A stretch of 64,000 nt of DNA from Acinetobacter sp. WCHAc010034 (GTDB lineage Bacteria; Pseudomonadota; Gammaproteobacteria; Pseudomonadales; Moraxellaceae). Shown piece after piece: positions 39,406 to 48,058 of the stretch. The notes beneath the pieces are model-generated. The model saw only the letters and a program-made list of their open reading frames with translations. It made no database searches and had not been told where the DNA came from. Position numbers and translations under genes: made by a program. The DNA is taken from the NCBI RefSeq assembly GCF_001696615.3, contig NZ_CP032279.1:2170001-2234000 (forward strand), given 5' to 3'. Each line of letters starts with the position of its first letter. Positions within the stretch are counted from its first letter, which is position 1.

Positions 39406-41325
39406 ATGAGCGAGCAAAACGCGCAAAAACACAGCTTTCAGGCGGAAGTGGCCCAGCTGCTGCATTTGGTGACCCATTCACTGTATTCCAACCCTGAAAT
39501 TTTCCTGCGCGAGCTGATTTCCAATGCATCCGACGCCTGCGACAAGCTGCGTTTCGAAGGCATTAATCACCCTGAATATTATGAAAATGATCCGAACCTG
39601 CATGTCCGCGTCATGCTGGATAAAGACCGTAAAACCATTACGATTTCTGACAACGGCATTGGCCTGAGCCAGCAGGAAGCGATTGACAACCTCGGCACCA
39701 TCGCCAAATCAGGCACCAAGGACTTTATGTCCAAGCTGACCGGCGACCAGAAGTCAGATGCGCAGCTGATTGGCCAGTTTGGCGTCGGCTTCTATTCGGG
39801 CTTTATCGCTGCCGATAAAATTGCCGTTGAATCGCGCCGCGCCGGAGCGGAAGCGTCTGAAGGCGTGCGCTGGGTCAGCGCCGGCACAGGCGAATTTGAA
39901 GTGGAGCAGATTGAAAAGGCTTCACGTGGAACAGATATCATCCTGCATCTGCGCGATGATGCGCTGCAGTATTTGGAAGCGCATAAAGTAAAGCAGATTA
40001 TCAATAAATACTCTGACCACATCAGCCTGCCGATTGAAATGCAGAAAGAAGTCTGGCAGGAAGAAGAAGCTGCTGAAGGCGAAGCGCCGAAGGGCGGCCA
40101 GTATGTGAAGACAGATGAATGGGAAGCGGTGAACTCCGCCAGCGCGCTCTGGACCCGCAGCAAAAGCGAAATCAGCGATGAACAGTACGCCGAGTTCTAC
40201 AAGAACCTGAGCCATGACTTTGAGGCGCCGCTGGCCTGGACGCATAACCGGGTAGAGGGCAGCACCGAGTACACCCAGCTGCTGTATATTTCGGGCAAAG
40301 CGCCAAGCAATATCTTCACCCGCGAAGCTAAAGCCGGCATCAAGCTGTATGTGAAGCGCGTGTTTATTATGGATGATGCTGATAATCTGATTCCGAACTA
40401 CCTGCGCTTTGTGCAGGGGGTTGTGGACAGCGCGGACTTGCCGTTGAACGTCAGCCGCGAGCTGCTGCAGGAAAGCCGCGATGTGAAAACCATCCGCGAA
40501 GGCAATGCGCGCCGCATCCTGAACCTGCTGGACAGCCTGGCGAAGTCTGAAGATGCAGAAGATCAGGAAAAATTCAAAACCTTCTATGCGGAATTCGGCG
40601 CGGTGCTGAAGGAAGGCTTGGGTGAGGATTTCGGCAACCGCGAGCGTATTTTAAAGCTGCTGCGCTTTTCCAGCTCTGTCAATGATGCAGCGGAAACATC
40701 GCTGGCGGACTATAAAGCCCGCATGAAAGAAGGCCAGAAAGCCATTTATTATGTCACGGCCGACAGTCTGAATGCCGCCAAGAACTCGCCGCAGCTGGAG
40801 CTGTTCAAGAAGAAAGGCATTGAAGTGCTGCTGATGTCTGACCGCGTGGATGAGTGGGCGATGGAATTCGTGAATGAATTCGACGGCTTGCCGATGCAGA
40901 ATGTGGCTAAAGGCGCCGTGGATCTGGGCGACCTGCAGGATGCTGAAGAGAAGAAGGCGCTGGAGCAGGCTGCCGAGCAGTTCAAGCCTGTGGTGGACAA
41001 GCTGTCCGATTCATTGAAGGACAAAACTCAGGAAGTGCGCGTCACCACGCGCCTGGTCGATTCGCCTGCCTGCCTGGTGACCGGTGAAGGCGAGCTTTCG
41101 CCGCAGTTGATCCGCATGCTGAAGCAGGCGGGCCAGCCTGTGCCTGAAAGCAAGCCGATTCTGGAAATCAACCCGGAGCATCCGCTGGTGCAGAAACTGG
41201 AAGGCGCTGCGCAGTTTGATGATTTGGCCAATGTGATTTTTGATCAGGCTTTAATTGCTGAAGGCGGCCTGCCGGAAGACCCGGCGGCCTACATTAAGCG
41301 GATTAATAGCCTGCTGCTGCAGTAA
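39406..41325 (+). CDS. htpG: Molecular chaperone HtpG (Hsp90)
   Basis: 639 residues, full length. The GHKL ATPase is seen in [52 protein letters not shown] and [17 protein letters not shown]; the middle domain includes the [15 protein letters not shown] signature. Cytosolic chaperone. A sigma-32-like promoter and a strong terminator frame it as a single-gene unit. Confidence 0.98.
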   Translation: MSEQNAQKHSFQAEVAQLLHLVTHSLYSNPEIFLRELISNASDACDKLRFEGINHPEYYENDPNLHVRVMLDKDRKTITISDNGIGLSQQEAIDNLGTIAKSGTKDFMSKLTGDQKSDAQLIGQFGVGFYSGFIAADKIAVESRRAGAEASEGVRWVSAGTGEFEVEQIEKASRGTDIILHLRDDALQYLEAHKVKQIINKYSDHISLPIEMQKEVWQEEEAAEGEAPKGGQYVKTDEWEAVNSASALWTRSKSEISDEQYAEFYKNLSHDFEAPLAWTHNRVEGSTEYTQLLYISGKAPSNIFTREAKAGIKLYVKRVFIMDDADNLIPNYLRFVQGVVDSADLPLNVSRELLQESRDVKTIREGNARRILNLLDSLAKSEDAEDQEKFKTFYAEFGAVLKEGLGEDFGNRERILKLLRFSSSVNDAAETSLADYKARMKEGQKAIYYVTADSLNAAKNSPQLELFKKKGIEVLLMSDRVDEWAMEFVNEFDGLPMQNVAKGAVDLGDLQDAEEKKALEQAAEQFKPVVDKLSDSLKDKTQEVRVTTRLVDSPACLVTGEGELSPQLIRMLKQAGQPVPESKPILEINPEHPLVQKLEGAAQFDDLANVIFDQALIAEGGLPEDPAAYIKRINSLLLQ

Positions 41326-41340
41326 TTCCGCGCCGCAAGT

Positions 41341-41367
41341 GAAAAGCCTCCATCAGGAGGCTTTTCT
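41341..41367. terminator. Bidirectional terminator between htpG and the barrel gene
   Basis: 10-bp stem AAAAGCCTCC / GGAGGCTTTT with an ATCA loop, between convergent genes. Confidence 0.85.
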
Positions 41368-41381
41368 ATTGGCGGGCGCTT

Positions 41382-42506
41382 TTAAAACAGCGCTTCTAAG
41401 CGCACCGAGGCGCCAATGAAATGGCTGCGGTCCGCGCGGTGGTCATTCAGGTAATTGAGGTCGCCTTGAATAAAAAACCATTCCCTGACAAAGGGCTGGC
41501 GCCATGAAACGAATGGGCCGTAGCTGTTGAGGCGCAGGTCTTTATTGTTCAGGAAGCCGCCGGTATACAGGCCGTAGCTGAAGGTGTTGCCGTGAAAAAA
41601 CTGATGCTGGCGGAAAATGAAATTGTCCCAGTTCAAGTCATCGTCCTGCGCATCGGCATAGGTCAGGCTGAGCTGACTGGACAGGATCGGCTGATTGGGG
41701 CGGGCATGGGTCAGCTCGATGTTGGTGCGCAGGTAGTTTTCGCTGTCGACGCCGTAGCGGTACATCTGTTCAGCATGCAGTGAAAAGTCATTCTGCAGCG
41801 TCCAGCGCTTTTTGGCTTTCAGGCGCAGGTAGATGTCATCGCCGGAACGCACGCCTAAGTCAAGATCGGTGTCAAAAGGAATATGCTTGGACAGCGCTGA
41901 CCAGCGCAGCGCCAGTGAGCTGTTGTCCTCTTTGGCGCGCTGGCCGTCTACGGTTTTATCCTGCTGGCCGGCGGCGTTTTCATTGCTGATGGCGACGCTG
42001 TTTGCCAGCTCGTTATCCAGGCTGTCATCGCCGAAGACCAGGCTGACTTTGCGCTCCAGTGCCGGAAGTTTCAGTTTTCCCCGGATGCGCGGCTTAACAT
42101 CATAGCCGTCATGCTTATTCCAGCGGTTGTCGACAATCACCCGCAAGGTCGCAGAGGCGGGCTTATTCGGGTCCGGCTCGCCGAACCAGTTGTCCATTTT
42201 ATTGGCGGTTCTGTCCGCCCAGTTGCGGATGCTTTTTTGCTGGCGGTCGCTCCATGTGCCGTCTTCAGTCTGATCGGTAGGCGGGGTGATGCCCTGATCA
42301 GACTGCTCCGGCAGCCAGGTCGGCACGGCGTCAATTACCCGCGGAATCTGAAATAAAATCCCTTGGCCATTGCTGTCCAGCGTTGGATTTTTTTCTGAAT
42401 TCTGCGCAGGCGCCGCTGTTTCATTGGCTGCAGCCGCGCTGCACGCCATCCCCAGCGCTGCGGATATGAAAATTCTTTTGGCAAAGCTGATTCTGATTCT
42501 TGGCAT
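41382..42506 (-). CDS. Predicted outer-membrane beta-barrel protein
   Basis: 374 residues, family not recognised. N-terminal signal peptide (RIFISAALGMACSAAAA), then an acidic linker, then a run of alternating amphipathic strands (SLALRWSALSKHIPFDTDLDLGVRS, QNDFSLHAEQMYRYGVDSENYLRTN, SQLSLTYADAQDDDLNWDN) and a C-terminal strand ending in Phe (SVRLEALF). That pattern fits an outer-membrane barrel of about 12-14 strands. Function unknown; it is the third of four minus-strand orphan genes here. Confidence 0.75.
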   Translation of the reverse strand: MPRIRISFAKRIFISAALGMACSAAAANETAAPAQNSEKNPTLDSNGQGILFQIPRVIDAVPTWLPEQSDQGITPPTDQTEDGTWSDRQQKSIRNWADRTANKMDNWFGEPDPNKPASATLRVIVDNRWNKHDGYDVKPRIRGKLKLPALERKVSLVFGDDSLDNELANSVAISNENAAGQQDKTVDGQRAKEDNSSLALRWSALSKHIPFDTDLDLGVRSGDDIYLRLKAKKRWTLQNDFSLHAEQMYRYGVDSENYLRTNIELTHARPNQPILSSQLSLTYADAQDDDLNWDNFIFRQHQFFHGNTFSYGLYTGGFLNNKDLRLNSYGPFVSWRQPFVREWFFIQGDLNYLNDHRADRSHFIGASVRLEALF

Positions 42507-42598
42507 GTTTTAAAGCTCTTATATATATCCTCGGCTCAGCTGTAGTTTTGTATAATTTTCAGTCAAAAAGCAAGGATAAGCTGCAATAATAATACTAT

Positions 42599-43981
42599 TT
42601 AATTGGAAATATGCTGCTGAATTGCTTCATATAATTCCAGAACATCCACCGGCTGGGCCAGCCCGGCAATAATTGACTGAATCATTTGCCAGCTGAGGCC
42701 GTGGCGCCTGTGCAGCAGCAGGTGCGGATAGGCCTGCTCTGTTCTGGACAGCGCCAGCCGGCTTTCGCCGTGAATCACGCGGATTTTCTGCCGCTCTTCC
42801 AGCAGCAGCAGCGGCGTGCGGCAGCTGGCCTGCCGTTCGGCAAACTGAATGAATTTCTGGGTGTGAATGAAGCTTGCGGGAATGAAGGGATGATAGCCCT
42901 CAGCCTGCCATACCGCTGCAGCCTGCTCATTGCTGCATTTGAACAGGGTGTCCGCATGCATAAAGCATGCGCTGAGCTGCTCCCAGCCAATTTCCTTCAG
43001 GGCGGCGATATCATGCTGAAACTGGCTGCTGAACAGCCGAGACAGGCGCACCGCCTGCATCGGGTCCAAGGCGCCCAGCAGAATCAGGTGCTTAATGAAC
43101 CGGCCCTGGCTGTTGACCTGTTCAGCAATATAGGCCGGGCGGTTTTGCCAGTCCTGCAATTCTGCATAGTGCAGCAGCAGGTCTGCATGCTGGGAAATTT
43201 CAGGCGCATCGGGCAGCTCCAGCGCATACAGGCGCTGCTGCCGGGCTTCGGGCTGCGGCAGCGCATGAAGCTGCGCAGCCCACTGGCCCAGCTGCATAAA
43301 TTCCGGCGCTGGCGCCGCGCGCTGATCAGGCGCGGCGGCTGCATTGTAATCCAGCGCAGGCTCTGGGCGTTCAGGCAGATCCGGGCTTCGGGATGGGGCT
43401 GCATGCACAGGGCTTCCGCTGCCGGGCTGCGGGCTGAAATCTGCCGATGCTGCTGCAAGGGGCAGCGGGACTTCGGGCAGCTGCGCCGGCGCGGCATTCA
43501 GCGCAGCCGTGCGCTCCTGAAACTCAGCATTGCTGAGCAGGCAGGCATAGCGCTTCTGCTGCTCCAGCAGCCAGGCATAGCACTGCTCAAAATTGCCCCA
43601 GCCGCTGATCAGTGCGGTGCGCCCGGGCGCGGGGATCAGCCAGATCTGCCAGCCTTCGTGCTGCGGATGCAGAAAGGCCCAGCCGGATTCCGGTTCCGCA
43701 TACAGGGCTTCTTCCAGTGCCTGCTCCGCGCTGAAATAGCCGCGGAAGCTCTGCGAAAAGGGCGTGCTGCCGGCAAAGGCATAGGCCGCCGCATTGGGGG
43801 AAATCTGAGCTTTGTAGGCTAAAATCTGCTTTTGAAAAATGGCTTCATCGCATAAGGCGAAAATATCATGGATTCTTTTTTTTGAGCTGGCGATTTCATA
43901 GAAAGACAATGCGCGGTGCTCTAAATTATCAGTTAAATGATGCAGTTCTTTAATGATCAGCGCTTTTTCCAAGGCATTCAT
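42599..43981 (-). CDS. Unknown protein with a ParB-like C-terminal motif
   Basis: 460 residues, no family recognised. The N-terminal ~165 residues are alpha/beta and Trp-rich (GWAFLHPQHEGWQIWLIPAPG); residues ~165-240 are an Ala/Pro/Ser linker; the C-terminal part is helical with RTPLLLLEERQKIRVIHGES then RLALSR and YPHLLLHRR, similar in pattern to the GERR region of ParB/Srx domains (here HGESRL). That resemblance is an inference by eye. The 59-aa gene 10 bp upstream suggests a two-gene operon. GC-rich third positions and the long overlapping antisense ORF are a composition effect. Confidence 0.6.
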   Translation of the reverse strand: MNALEKALIIKELHHLTDNLEHRALSFYEIASSKKRIHDIFALCDEAIFQKQILAYKAQISPNAAAYAFAGSTPFSQSFRGYFSAEQALEEALYAEPESGWAFLHPQHEGWQIWLIPAPGRTALISGWGNFEQCYAWLLEQQKRYACLLSNAEFQERTAALNAAPAQLPEVPLPLAAASADFSPQPGSGSPVHAAPSRSPDLPERPEPALDYNAAAAPDQRAAPAPEFMQLGQWAAQLHALPQPEARQQRLYALELPDAPEISQHADLLLHYAELQDWQNRPAYIAEQVNSQGRFIKHLILLGALDPMQAVRLSRLFSSQFQHDIAALKEIGWEQLSACFMHADTLFKCSNEQAAAVWQAEGYHPFIPASFIHTQKFIQFAERQASCRTPLLLLEERQKIRVIHGESRLALSRTEQAYPHLLLHRRHGLSWQMIQSIIAGLAQPVDVLELYEAIQQHISN

Positions 43982-43991
43982 TCAGTGTCCC

Positions 43992-44171
43992 CTAAAGAAA
44001 TTTTTGGGCTTTTTCCAAGTGCTTGGCTAAGACGATATTGATGGCAAGTTCCACTAATTTATATTCTGCGGAATGGGGCTGCTGATATTTTTCCGCCATT
44101 TCGATCAGGTAATCAATGCTGATGGCCTGAGGCGAAATCTTGCCTTGTATAAGTGCCTGAAGTTCCTGCAT
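43992..44171 (-). CDS. Small helical protein of unknown function
   Basis: 59 residues from ATG 44171 (AGG seven bases upstream; ATG 44189 gives 65). Predicted mostly helical: LQALIQGKISPQAISIDYLIEMAEKY then KLVELAINIVLAKHLEKA. Only 10 bp before the 460-aa gene, so probably co-transcribed; a TATAAT box on the minus strand (44219-44214) lies 43 bases upstream. Not recognised. Confidence 0.6.
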   Translation of the reverse strand: MQELQALIQGKISPQAISIDYLIEMAEKYQQPHSAEYKLVELAINIVLAKHLEKAQKFL

Positions 44172-44213
44172 AGGAAAACCTATGTGCATGACAAAAGAAA
44201 TGAAGTTGCACCG

Positions 44214-44219
44214 ATTATA
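44214..44219 (-). promoter_or_regulatory. Candidate -10 box for the 59-aa/460-aa operon
   Basis: Exact TATAAT on the minus strand, 43 bases before the ATG at 44171; no good -35 hexamer at 17 bp. Confidence 0.35.
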
Positions 44220-44370
44220 GGGTTTTCAGTAAAAAATGCATGAAAAAAATGTCAGCTTTTGACGCTGAATTTTAAAAAATGACAAAAAATGTGCAGTTTT
44301 AAGAGGAATTAAGCATTTCTGCATGCGCCTGGCCGGGCGGCGGCTGCTTCAGAAAGCCATGCGCAAATAA

Positions 44371-44405
44371 AAAAAGCAGGCAGGCTGCGGGCCTGTCTGC
44401 TTTTT
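44371..44405 (-). terminator. Terminator of the small secreted protein gene
   Basis: Stem AAAAAGCAGGCAGGC / GGCCTGTCTGCTTTTT with one mismatch; on the minus strand followed by seven Ts. Confidence 0.75.
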
Positions 44406-44430
44406 CTGCTGGAAAAGGGCGCTGTGAAAA

Positions 44431-44622
44431 TTAAGCGGCTTTTTCCGGTTTGACCGCGCCTTGCGGCGCCGCCGCGGAAGCAGGCGCTTTGCTTTCAGCT
44501 TTGGCAATTTGCTCAGGCGCTGCTTTTTTCACTGGAAAATCAGGAGTATGCACAACTTGCGCGGATGCAGCTGCGGAAAGCGCCATAATAGCGGCGGCGA
44601 ATACAGATTTAAGAGTGTTCAT
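44431..44622 (-). CDS. Small exported protein of unknown function
   Basis: 63 residues. Signal peptide MNTLKSVFAAAIMALSAAASA, then a 42-residue mature chain rich in Ala/Lys/Pro without Cys (HTPDFPVKKAAPEQIAKAES). The ATG is preceded by AAAGGACAAAGC, a good ribosome-binding site. A single-gene unit with its own terminator. Function unknown. Confidence 0.65.
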   Translation of the reverse strand: MNTLKSVFAAAIMALSAAASAQVVHTPDFPVKKAAPEQIAKAESKAPASAAAPQGAVKPEKAA

Positions 44623-44800
44623 TGCTTTGTCCTTTCAAAAAGAAAGCCCAGCTTAGCTGGATGGGGAGATGCGCTTTAATGCGCTAAATTTCATGAAAAT
44701 AATATCAAAAAATAATCAATTAAAAATGATCGATCCGGCAAGATCGGCTGGTTTTTTAAATTTTTATATTTATAAAACAATAAATTAGAGTTTTTATTCT

Positions 44801-44828
44801 AAGCAGCCTAAGCGCAATTAGGCCGCTT
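44801..44828 (-). other. Hairpin downstream of the 74-aa gene
   Basis: Arms AAGCAGCCTAA / TTAGGCCGCTT (one G-T wobble), loop GCGCAA. Lacks a T tract on the minus strand, so termination is doubtful. Confidence 0.4.
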
Positions 44829-44853
44829 CTGATTTCAGATGCAGCGCTGAAAG

Positions 44854-45078
44854 CTAGGGCTTTTTGGCGCATTTTTTCTGATAGATTTTGCCCGCTATGC
44901 CGCCAATGACTGCGCCGCTGAATGTGCCGAATACAGGAAGGATGCTGCCGGCCACCGCGCCAATCAAGACGCCTTTCAGGGTCGGGGAAAATTTAGATGC
45001 TTTGGCTGCGCATGCTGAACTTGCCGGTGAATCTTGCTGGACTGGCTCTAAAGCAGATGATGGGTTTTCAGTGCTCAT
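44854..45078 (-). CDS. Small glycine-zipper membrane protein
   Basis: 74 residues. A polar N-terminus, then VLIGAVAGSILPVFGTFSGAVIGGIAGKIY, a glycine-zipper segment likely to span or associate with the membrane, and a lysine-rich tail (KKCAKKP). No signal peptide. The ATG follows GAGGG with good spacing. Not recognised; function unknown. Confidence 0.6.
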   Translation of the reverse strand: MSTENPSSALEPVQQDSPASSACAAKASKFSPTLKGVLIGAVAGSILPVFGTFSGAVIGGIAGKIYQKKCAKKP

Positions 45079-45414
45079 GTTGCCCTCGATGGCTGATGGA
45101 AAAAGGAGTTTCCAGCTTAGCGGAGAATCCGGCTGCGCGCTGTCCTGCGCATGTAAAATCAGGCTGCGGTTTGTAAGCTGAGCATCTGGCTTAATGCTGA
45201 CCAGTTAAGCGTAATTTCATGATTACTGATTGATAAATCTCCCCTAACCCTGAGCCATATATGGCGCAAGGAAAAAGAGGGGAATACCCTTGAACTCAAT
45301 ACTGTATTGAGTTCCGAAATACTCCCTCCTTACTGACTGGCATTAGAGCATCTGGCTGGGCCTAAGCATTCAGGCGCCCCGAAAAGCGCTTTGCCATTGC
45401 GCAAGCCCTGCTGC
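45079..45414. other. Non-coding gap with a decayed repeat
   Basis: 336 bases without a gene. The second half (45236-45331) holds a repeat-like unit: AATCTCCCC at the left end, palindrome GCCATATATGGC (45254-45265), an inverted repeat GAACTCAATA / TATTGAGTTC (45292-45314) and CTCCCTCCTTA at the right end. Confidence 0.55.
45236..45331. repeat. Degenerate relative of the rpoBC spacer element
   Basis: Same order of parts as 29302-29394: an AATC-CCC left end, a C-rich/G-rich arm pair, a central GAACTC-type stem and a CCCTCC arm, but the matching right arm is missing. Interpreted as a truncated copy. Confidence 0.4.
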
Positions 45415-46299
45415 CTATTGATCCAATGCCAGTATTTTAGCCTGGCTGTCCAGCATCTCTTTTTTAAGCCACTGCATGAAAATGGCCTTCCGGCAGTCAT
45501 TTTCAAAAGGCGTATTGGATAAAAGGTAATAGGCTGAGCCGTCTTTAAAAGCGGGCGCAATATTTTCTAAAAAGCTGTATTCAAGCTCTTTTTCGATCAT
45601 ATAAATTGAAATAACGGTTGATCCTAAGCCGGAAAGGCAGCCTTCCAGGCACAGGTGGAAATGCTCAAACTCAATGACAGCGCAGCCTGCAATAAGTTTA
45701 TTGATTGCCTTGTTTTTATATAGTTTTCTGTAAAAATCCGGCCTGGATTTTGAAATAAGCAGCGCTGGGCTTGTTGCCATTTTCGGGCTTTTCGCCAGAA
45801 CAGTATATTCATCGGCCAATTTCTCGCTGAAGATGCTTCCGCTCCAGGTGAAATCATCGCGCCTTAAGGCAATATCAATGCCGCCTTTTTCAAAATCAAC
45901 CGCGCCGCCGCCGGTAAGTAAAACAATATTGAAGCCGCAGTTAAGCGCCTGAAATTTTGATAAGCGGGGAATCAGCCATTTCATGGCAATGGTCGGTTCG
46001 CATGATAAAACCAATTGATTTTTTTCGGCATTTTTTTGATTTAAATCAATCAGGCAGATCTCCAGCTGGCTGAAAATTTTTTGGCAGCAGCTCAGCAGCA
46101 GTTTGCCTTCCTGCGTCAGAATAAGCAGCTTATTCGAGCGCTGAAATAGCGCTATGCCGATATTCTCCTCTAAGTTCTTAATTTGCTTGCTGACAGCGCT
46201 TTGGGTCACGAATAATTTTTCCGCCGCCAGGGTGACGCTGCCAAATGTCGCGACAAAGTAAAAAAACTTCAGCGAATTCAAAGATACTTTCTCGATCAT
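45415..46299 (-). CDS. LysR-family transcriptional regulator
   Basis: 294 residues. N-terminal winged helix-turn-helix (NSLKFFYFVATFGSVTLAAEKLFVTQSAVSKQIKNLEENIGIALFQR) and a C-terminal effector-binding domain. Divergent from a LysE-type exporter across 224 bp, the classical arrangement in which the regulator controls the exporter in response to its amino-acid substrate. Codon use is AT-richer than the GC-rich neighbours at 42.6-44 kb. Confidence 0.9.
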   Translation of the reverse strand: MIEKVSLNSLKFFYFVATFGSVTLAAEKLFVTQSAVSKQIKNLEENIGIALFQRSNKLLILTQEGKLLLSCCQKIFSQLEICLIDLNQKNAEKNQLVLSCEPTIAMKWLIPRLSKFQALNCGFNIVLLTGGGAVDFEKGGIDIALRRDDFTWSGSIFSEKLADEYTVLAKSPKMATSPALLISKSRPDFYRKLYKNKAINKLIAGCAVIEFEHFHLCLEGCLSGLGSTVISIYMIEKELEYSFLENIAPAFKDGSAYYLLSNTPFENDCRKAIFMQWLKKEMLDSQAKILALDQ

Positions 46300-46414
46300 T
46301 CCAAAAACTCATCATCTGTGCGGAAATATATTCAATTTTAATTTTTTAAAATTGCTGCAAAATAAGCCTGTCTTAAACTGCGTGGCAGATTTAAATATAT
46401 GAAAATCATCTTGA

Positions 46415-46472
46415 TTTGCAGAAAGTTTATTGAAGGAAACAGCCGGAATTCAGTGCAGAAACTTTCTGCAAA
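46415..46472. promoter_or_regulatory. Candidate operator between the LysR gene and lysE
   Basis: A 14-bp perfect inverted repeat, TTTGCAGAAAGTTT (46415-46428) and AAACTTTCTGCAAA (46459-46472). The right arm with its left neighbours forms a 15-bp dyad GCAGAAACTTTCTGC (46455-46469), 55 bases upstream of the exporter start. Confidence 0.6.
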
Positions 46473-46523
46473 CAGGGCGTCGCAGCTTAAATTGCAATAT
46501 AGCATGAATAAAGGGAATAGCTG

Positions 46524-47132
46524 ATGGGGGAGCTTATCGCCGTCGCCGGCATCACTCTGCTGGCTGTGATCAGCCCCGGCGCAGATTTTGCCATAGTCAC
46601 CAAAAACAGCTATCTGTATGGCCGTAAAATCGGCGTGCTTACTGCGCTGGGCATCTCCTTAAGCGTATTATTCCACGCGGCTTATGCATTGACGGCTGCC
46701 GCGTTCATTATGGCAAAGCTGCCGCAAATACTTACCTTCATGAAGCATATTGGGGCTGCATATTTGATTTACATCGGCTGTAAAACTTTTGCGCAAGCTC
46801 CTGCGGCCGAGCTGAATTCAAGCCGGCAGGCAGGTGAAATGCAGTCTTTAAAATATGGATTTTTTACCAATGCATTAAATCCGAAGACGGCTTTATTCGT
46901 CATCAGCATTTATACCCAGATTGTCAGCCTGACTGCGCCAAAAATAACTCTTTTAGGCTATGGCCTATTGATGTCTCTTGCTCACTTGGCATGGTTTTCA
47001 GCCGTTGCCGCGCTGTTCTCATCCGCGGCATTGAGGCGGAAAATGCTGAGCCGGCAGGCTGCCATCAATAGAATTATTGGCTCACTGCTGAGCCTGCTGG
47101 GGGTATTCCTGCTGCTGGCGAGTTTCCAGTAG
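46524..47132 (+). CDS. LysE-family translocator (amino-acid exporter)
   Basis: 202 residues with six predicted membrane helices. GELIAVAGITLLAVISPGADFAIVTKNSYLYGRKIGVLTALGI is the family N-terminus, with the conserved SPGADF. The first Met region is preceded by GGGAATAG. Related to ArgO/RhtB-type exporters; the substrate (probably a basic or other amino acid) is not determinable. Partner regulator is divergent. Confidence 0.9.
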   Translation: MGELIAVAGITLLAVISPGADFAIVTKNSYLYGRKIGVLTALGISLSVLFHAAYALTAAAFIMAKLPQILTFMKHIGAAYLIYIGCKTFAQAPAAELNSSRQAGEMQSLKYGFFTNALNPKTALFVISIYTQIVSLTAPKITLLGYGLLMSLAHLAWFSAVAALFSSAALRRKMLSRQAAINRIIGSLLSLLGVFLLLASFQ

Positions 47133-47165
47133 CGCATGGCTGGCCCTGCAGGCTTCAGCAATAAA

Positions 47166-47189
47166 AAAATCCCCAAAGCTGGGGATTTT
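47166..47189. terminator. Convergent terminator between lysE-type gene and frnE
   Basis: AAAATCCCC / GGGGATTTT with AAAGCT loop; longer T run on the minus strand. Confidence 0.82.
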
Positions 47190-47209
47190 CAAACTGCTGC
47201 TGCTGGCGG

Positions 47210-47896
47210 CTATTTCTCAGGGAGGCCGCAGGCGTCATCCGCGCACTGAGGCGCATGATCCGCAGCCGGCGCTTCCTGGGCTTTTTCCAGCACCTGCAGG
47301 AACACTTCTTTCGGCTGCGCGCCGGCCAAAGCGATGCGCTGATCAAAGACAAAGAAAGGCACGCCGGTCACCTTCAGCTGATCGCGGGCCACTTCCTGAT
47401 CAAATTTCACAAAGTCGGCATACTGGTCAGAATCCAGCAGGTCATCCACCTCAACCGGATTCAGGCCGATGCGTGAAGCGACGTCTTCCAGCGTTTCGCG
47501 TTCGCCAATCGGCAAGCCCTGGGTCATGTAGCTGAAGAAAAACGCTTCTTCCGCTTCTGAACCCAAGCCTTTGCTTTGCGCCAGATGAATAATGCGGTGC
47601 GCATTGAAGGTATTGCCGGAATTGGCGTTTTCCCAGTTGAACTGAATGCCTTCCTGCTGCGCCATGGCGGCGATATTGCGCTGCATCTCTTCAACTTCCG
47701 CCAGCGTGCGGGCGTATTTCTGCGCCAGGCGCTCTGAGTTGGAAATTTCCTGGCGGGCCGGCGCATCCGGATCCAGCTCAAAGCTGTGCCAGTGCACTTC
47801 CAGTTCTACCCCGGCTTCAGCCGCCGCCGATTCCAGGCGTTTTTTGCCGATATAGCAAAATGGGCAAACCACATCAGACCAAATATCTACACGCAT
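47210..47896 (-). CDS. FrnE-like DsbA-family oxidoreductase
   Basis: 228 residues of the DsbA-like thioredoxin fold, cytosolic (no signal peptide). CPFC active site near residue 11 (DVVCPFCYIGKK), VTGVPFFVFD with the cis-Pro, and a C-terminal CADDAC (C-x4-C) pair as described for the oxidative-stress protein FrnE of Deinococcus. A 2-hydroxychromene-2-carboxylate isomerase-like fold is the other possibility but the CPFC motif supports a redox role. Confidence 0.85.
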   Translation of the reverse strand: MRVDIWSDVVCPFCYIGKKRLESAAAEAGVELEVHWHSFELDPDAPARQEISNSERLAQKYARTLAEVEEMQRNIAAMAQQEGIQFNWENANSGNTFNAHRIIHLAQSKGLGSEAEEAFFFSYMTQGLPIGERETLEDVASRIGLNPVEVDDLLDSDQYADFVKFDQEVARDQLKVTGVPFFVFDQRIALAGAQPKEVFLQVLEKAQEAPAADHAPQCADDACGLPEK

Positions 47897-48058
47897 GCGC
47901 TATCTCTATTTCTTGCTTGGGGGATAGATGGGGGCTGCGCAGAAAATTTAAAGCCGGAACGGCCGGAAAAATGCAGCCGCCGCTTTAGCGCCCGTTCATT
48001 GCGCACTGCGCGGCCGGCTGCAGATGCCGGCAATCCATTTGCATCTTAAGCCTGCAGA

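Noticed and set aside
42686..43822. 378-codon plus-strand ORF
   Set aside because: Runs antisense to the 460-aa gene, with low-complexity Arg/Gln-rich translation typical of GC-rich shadows and no start region.
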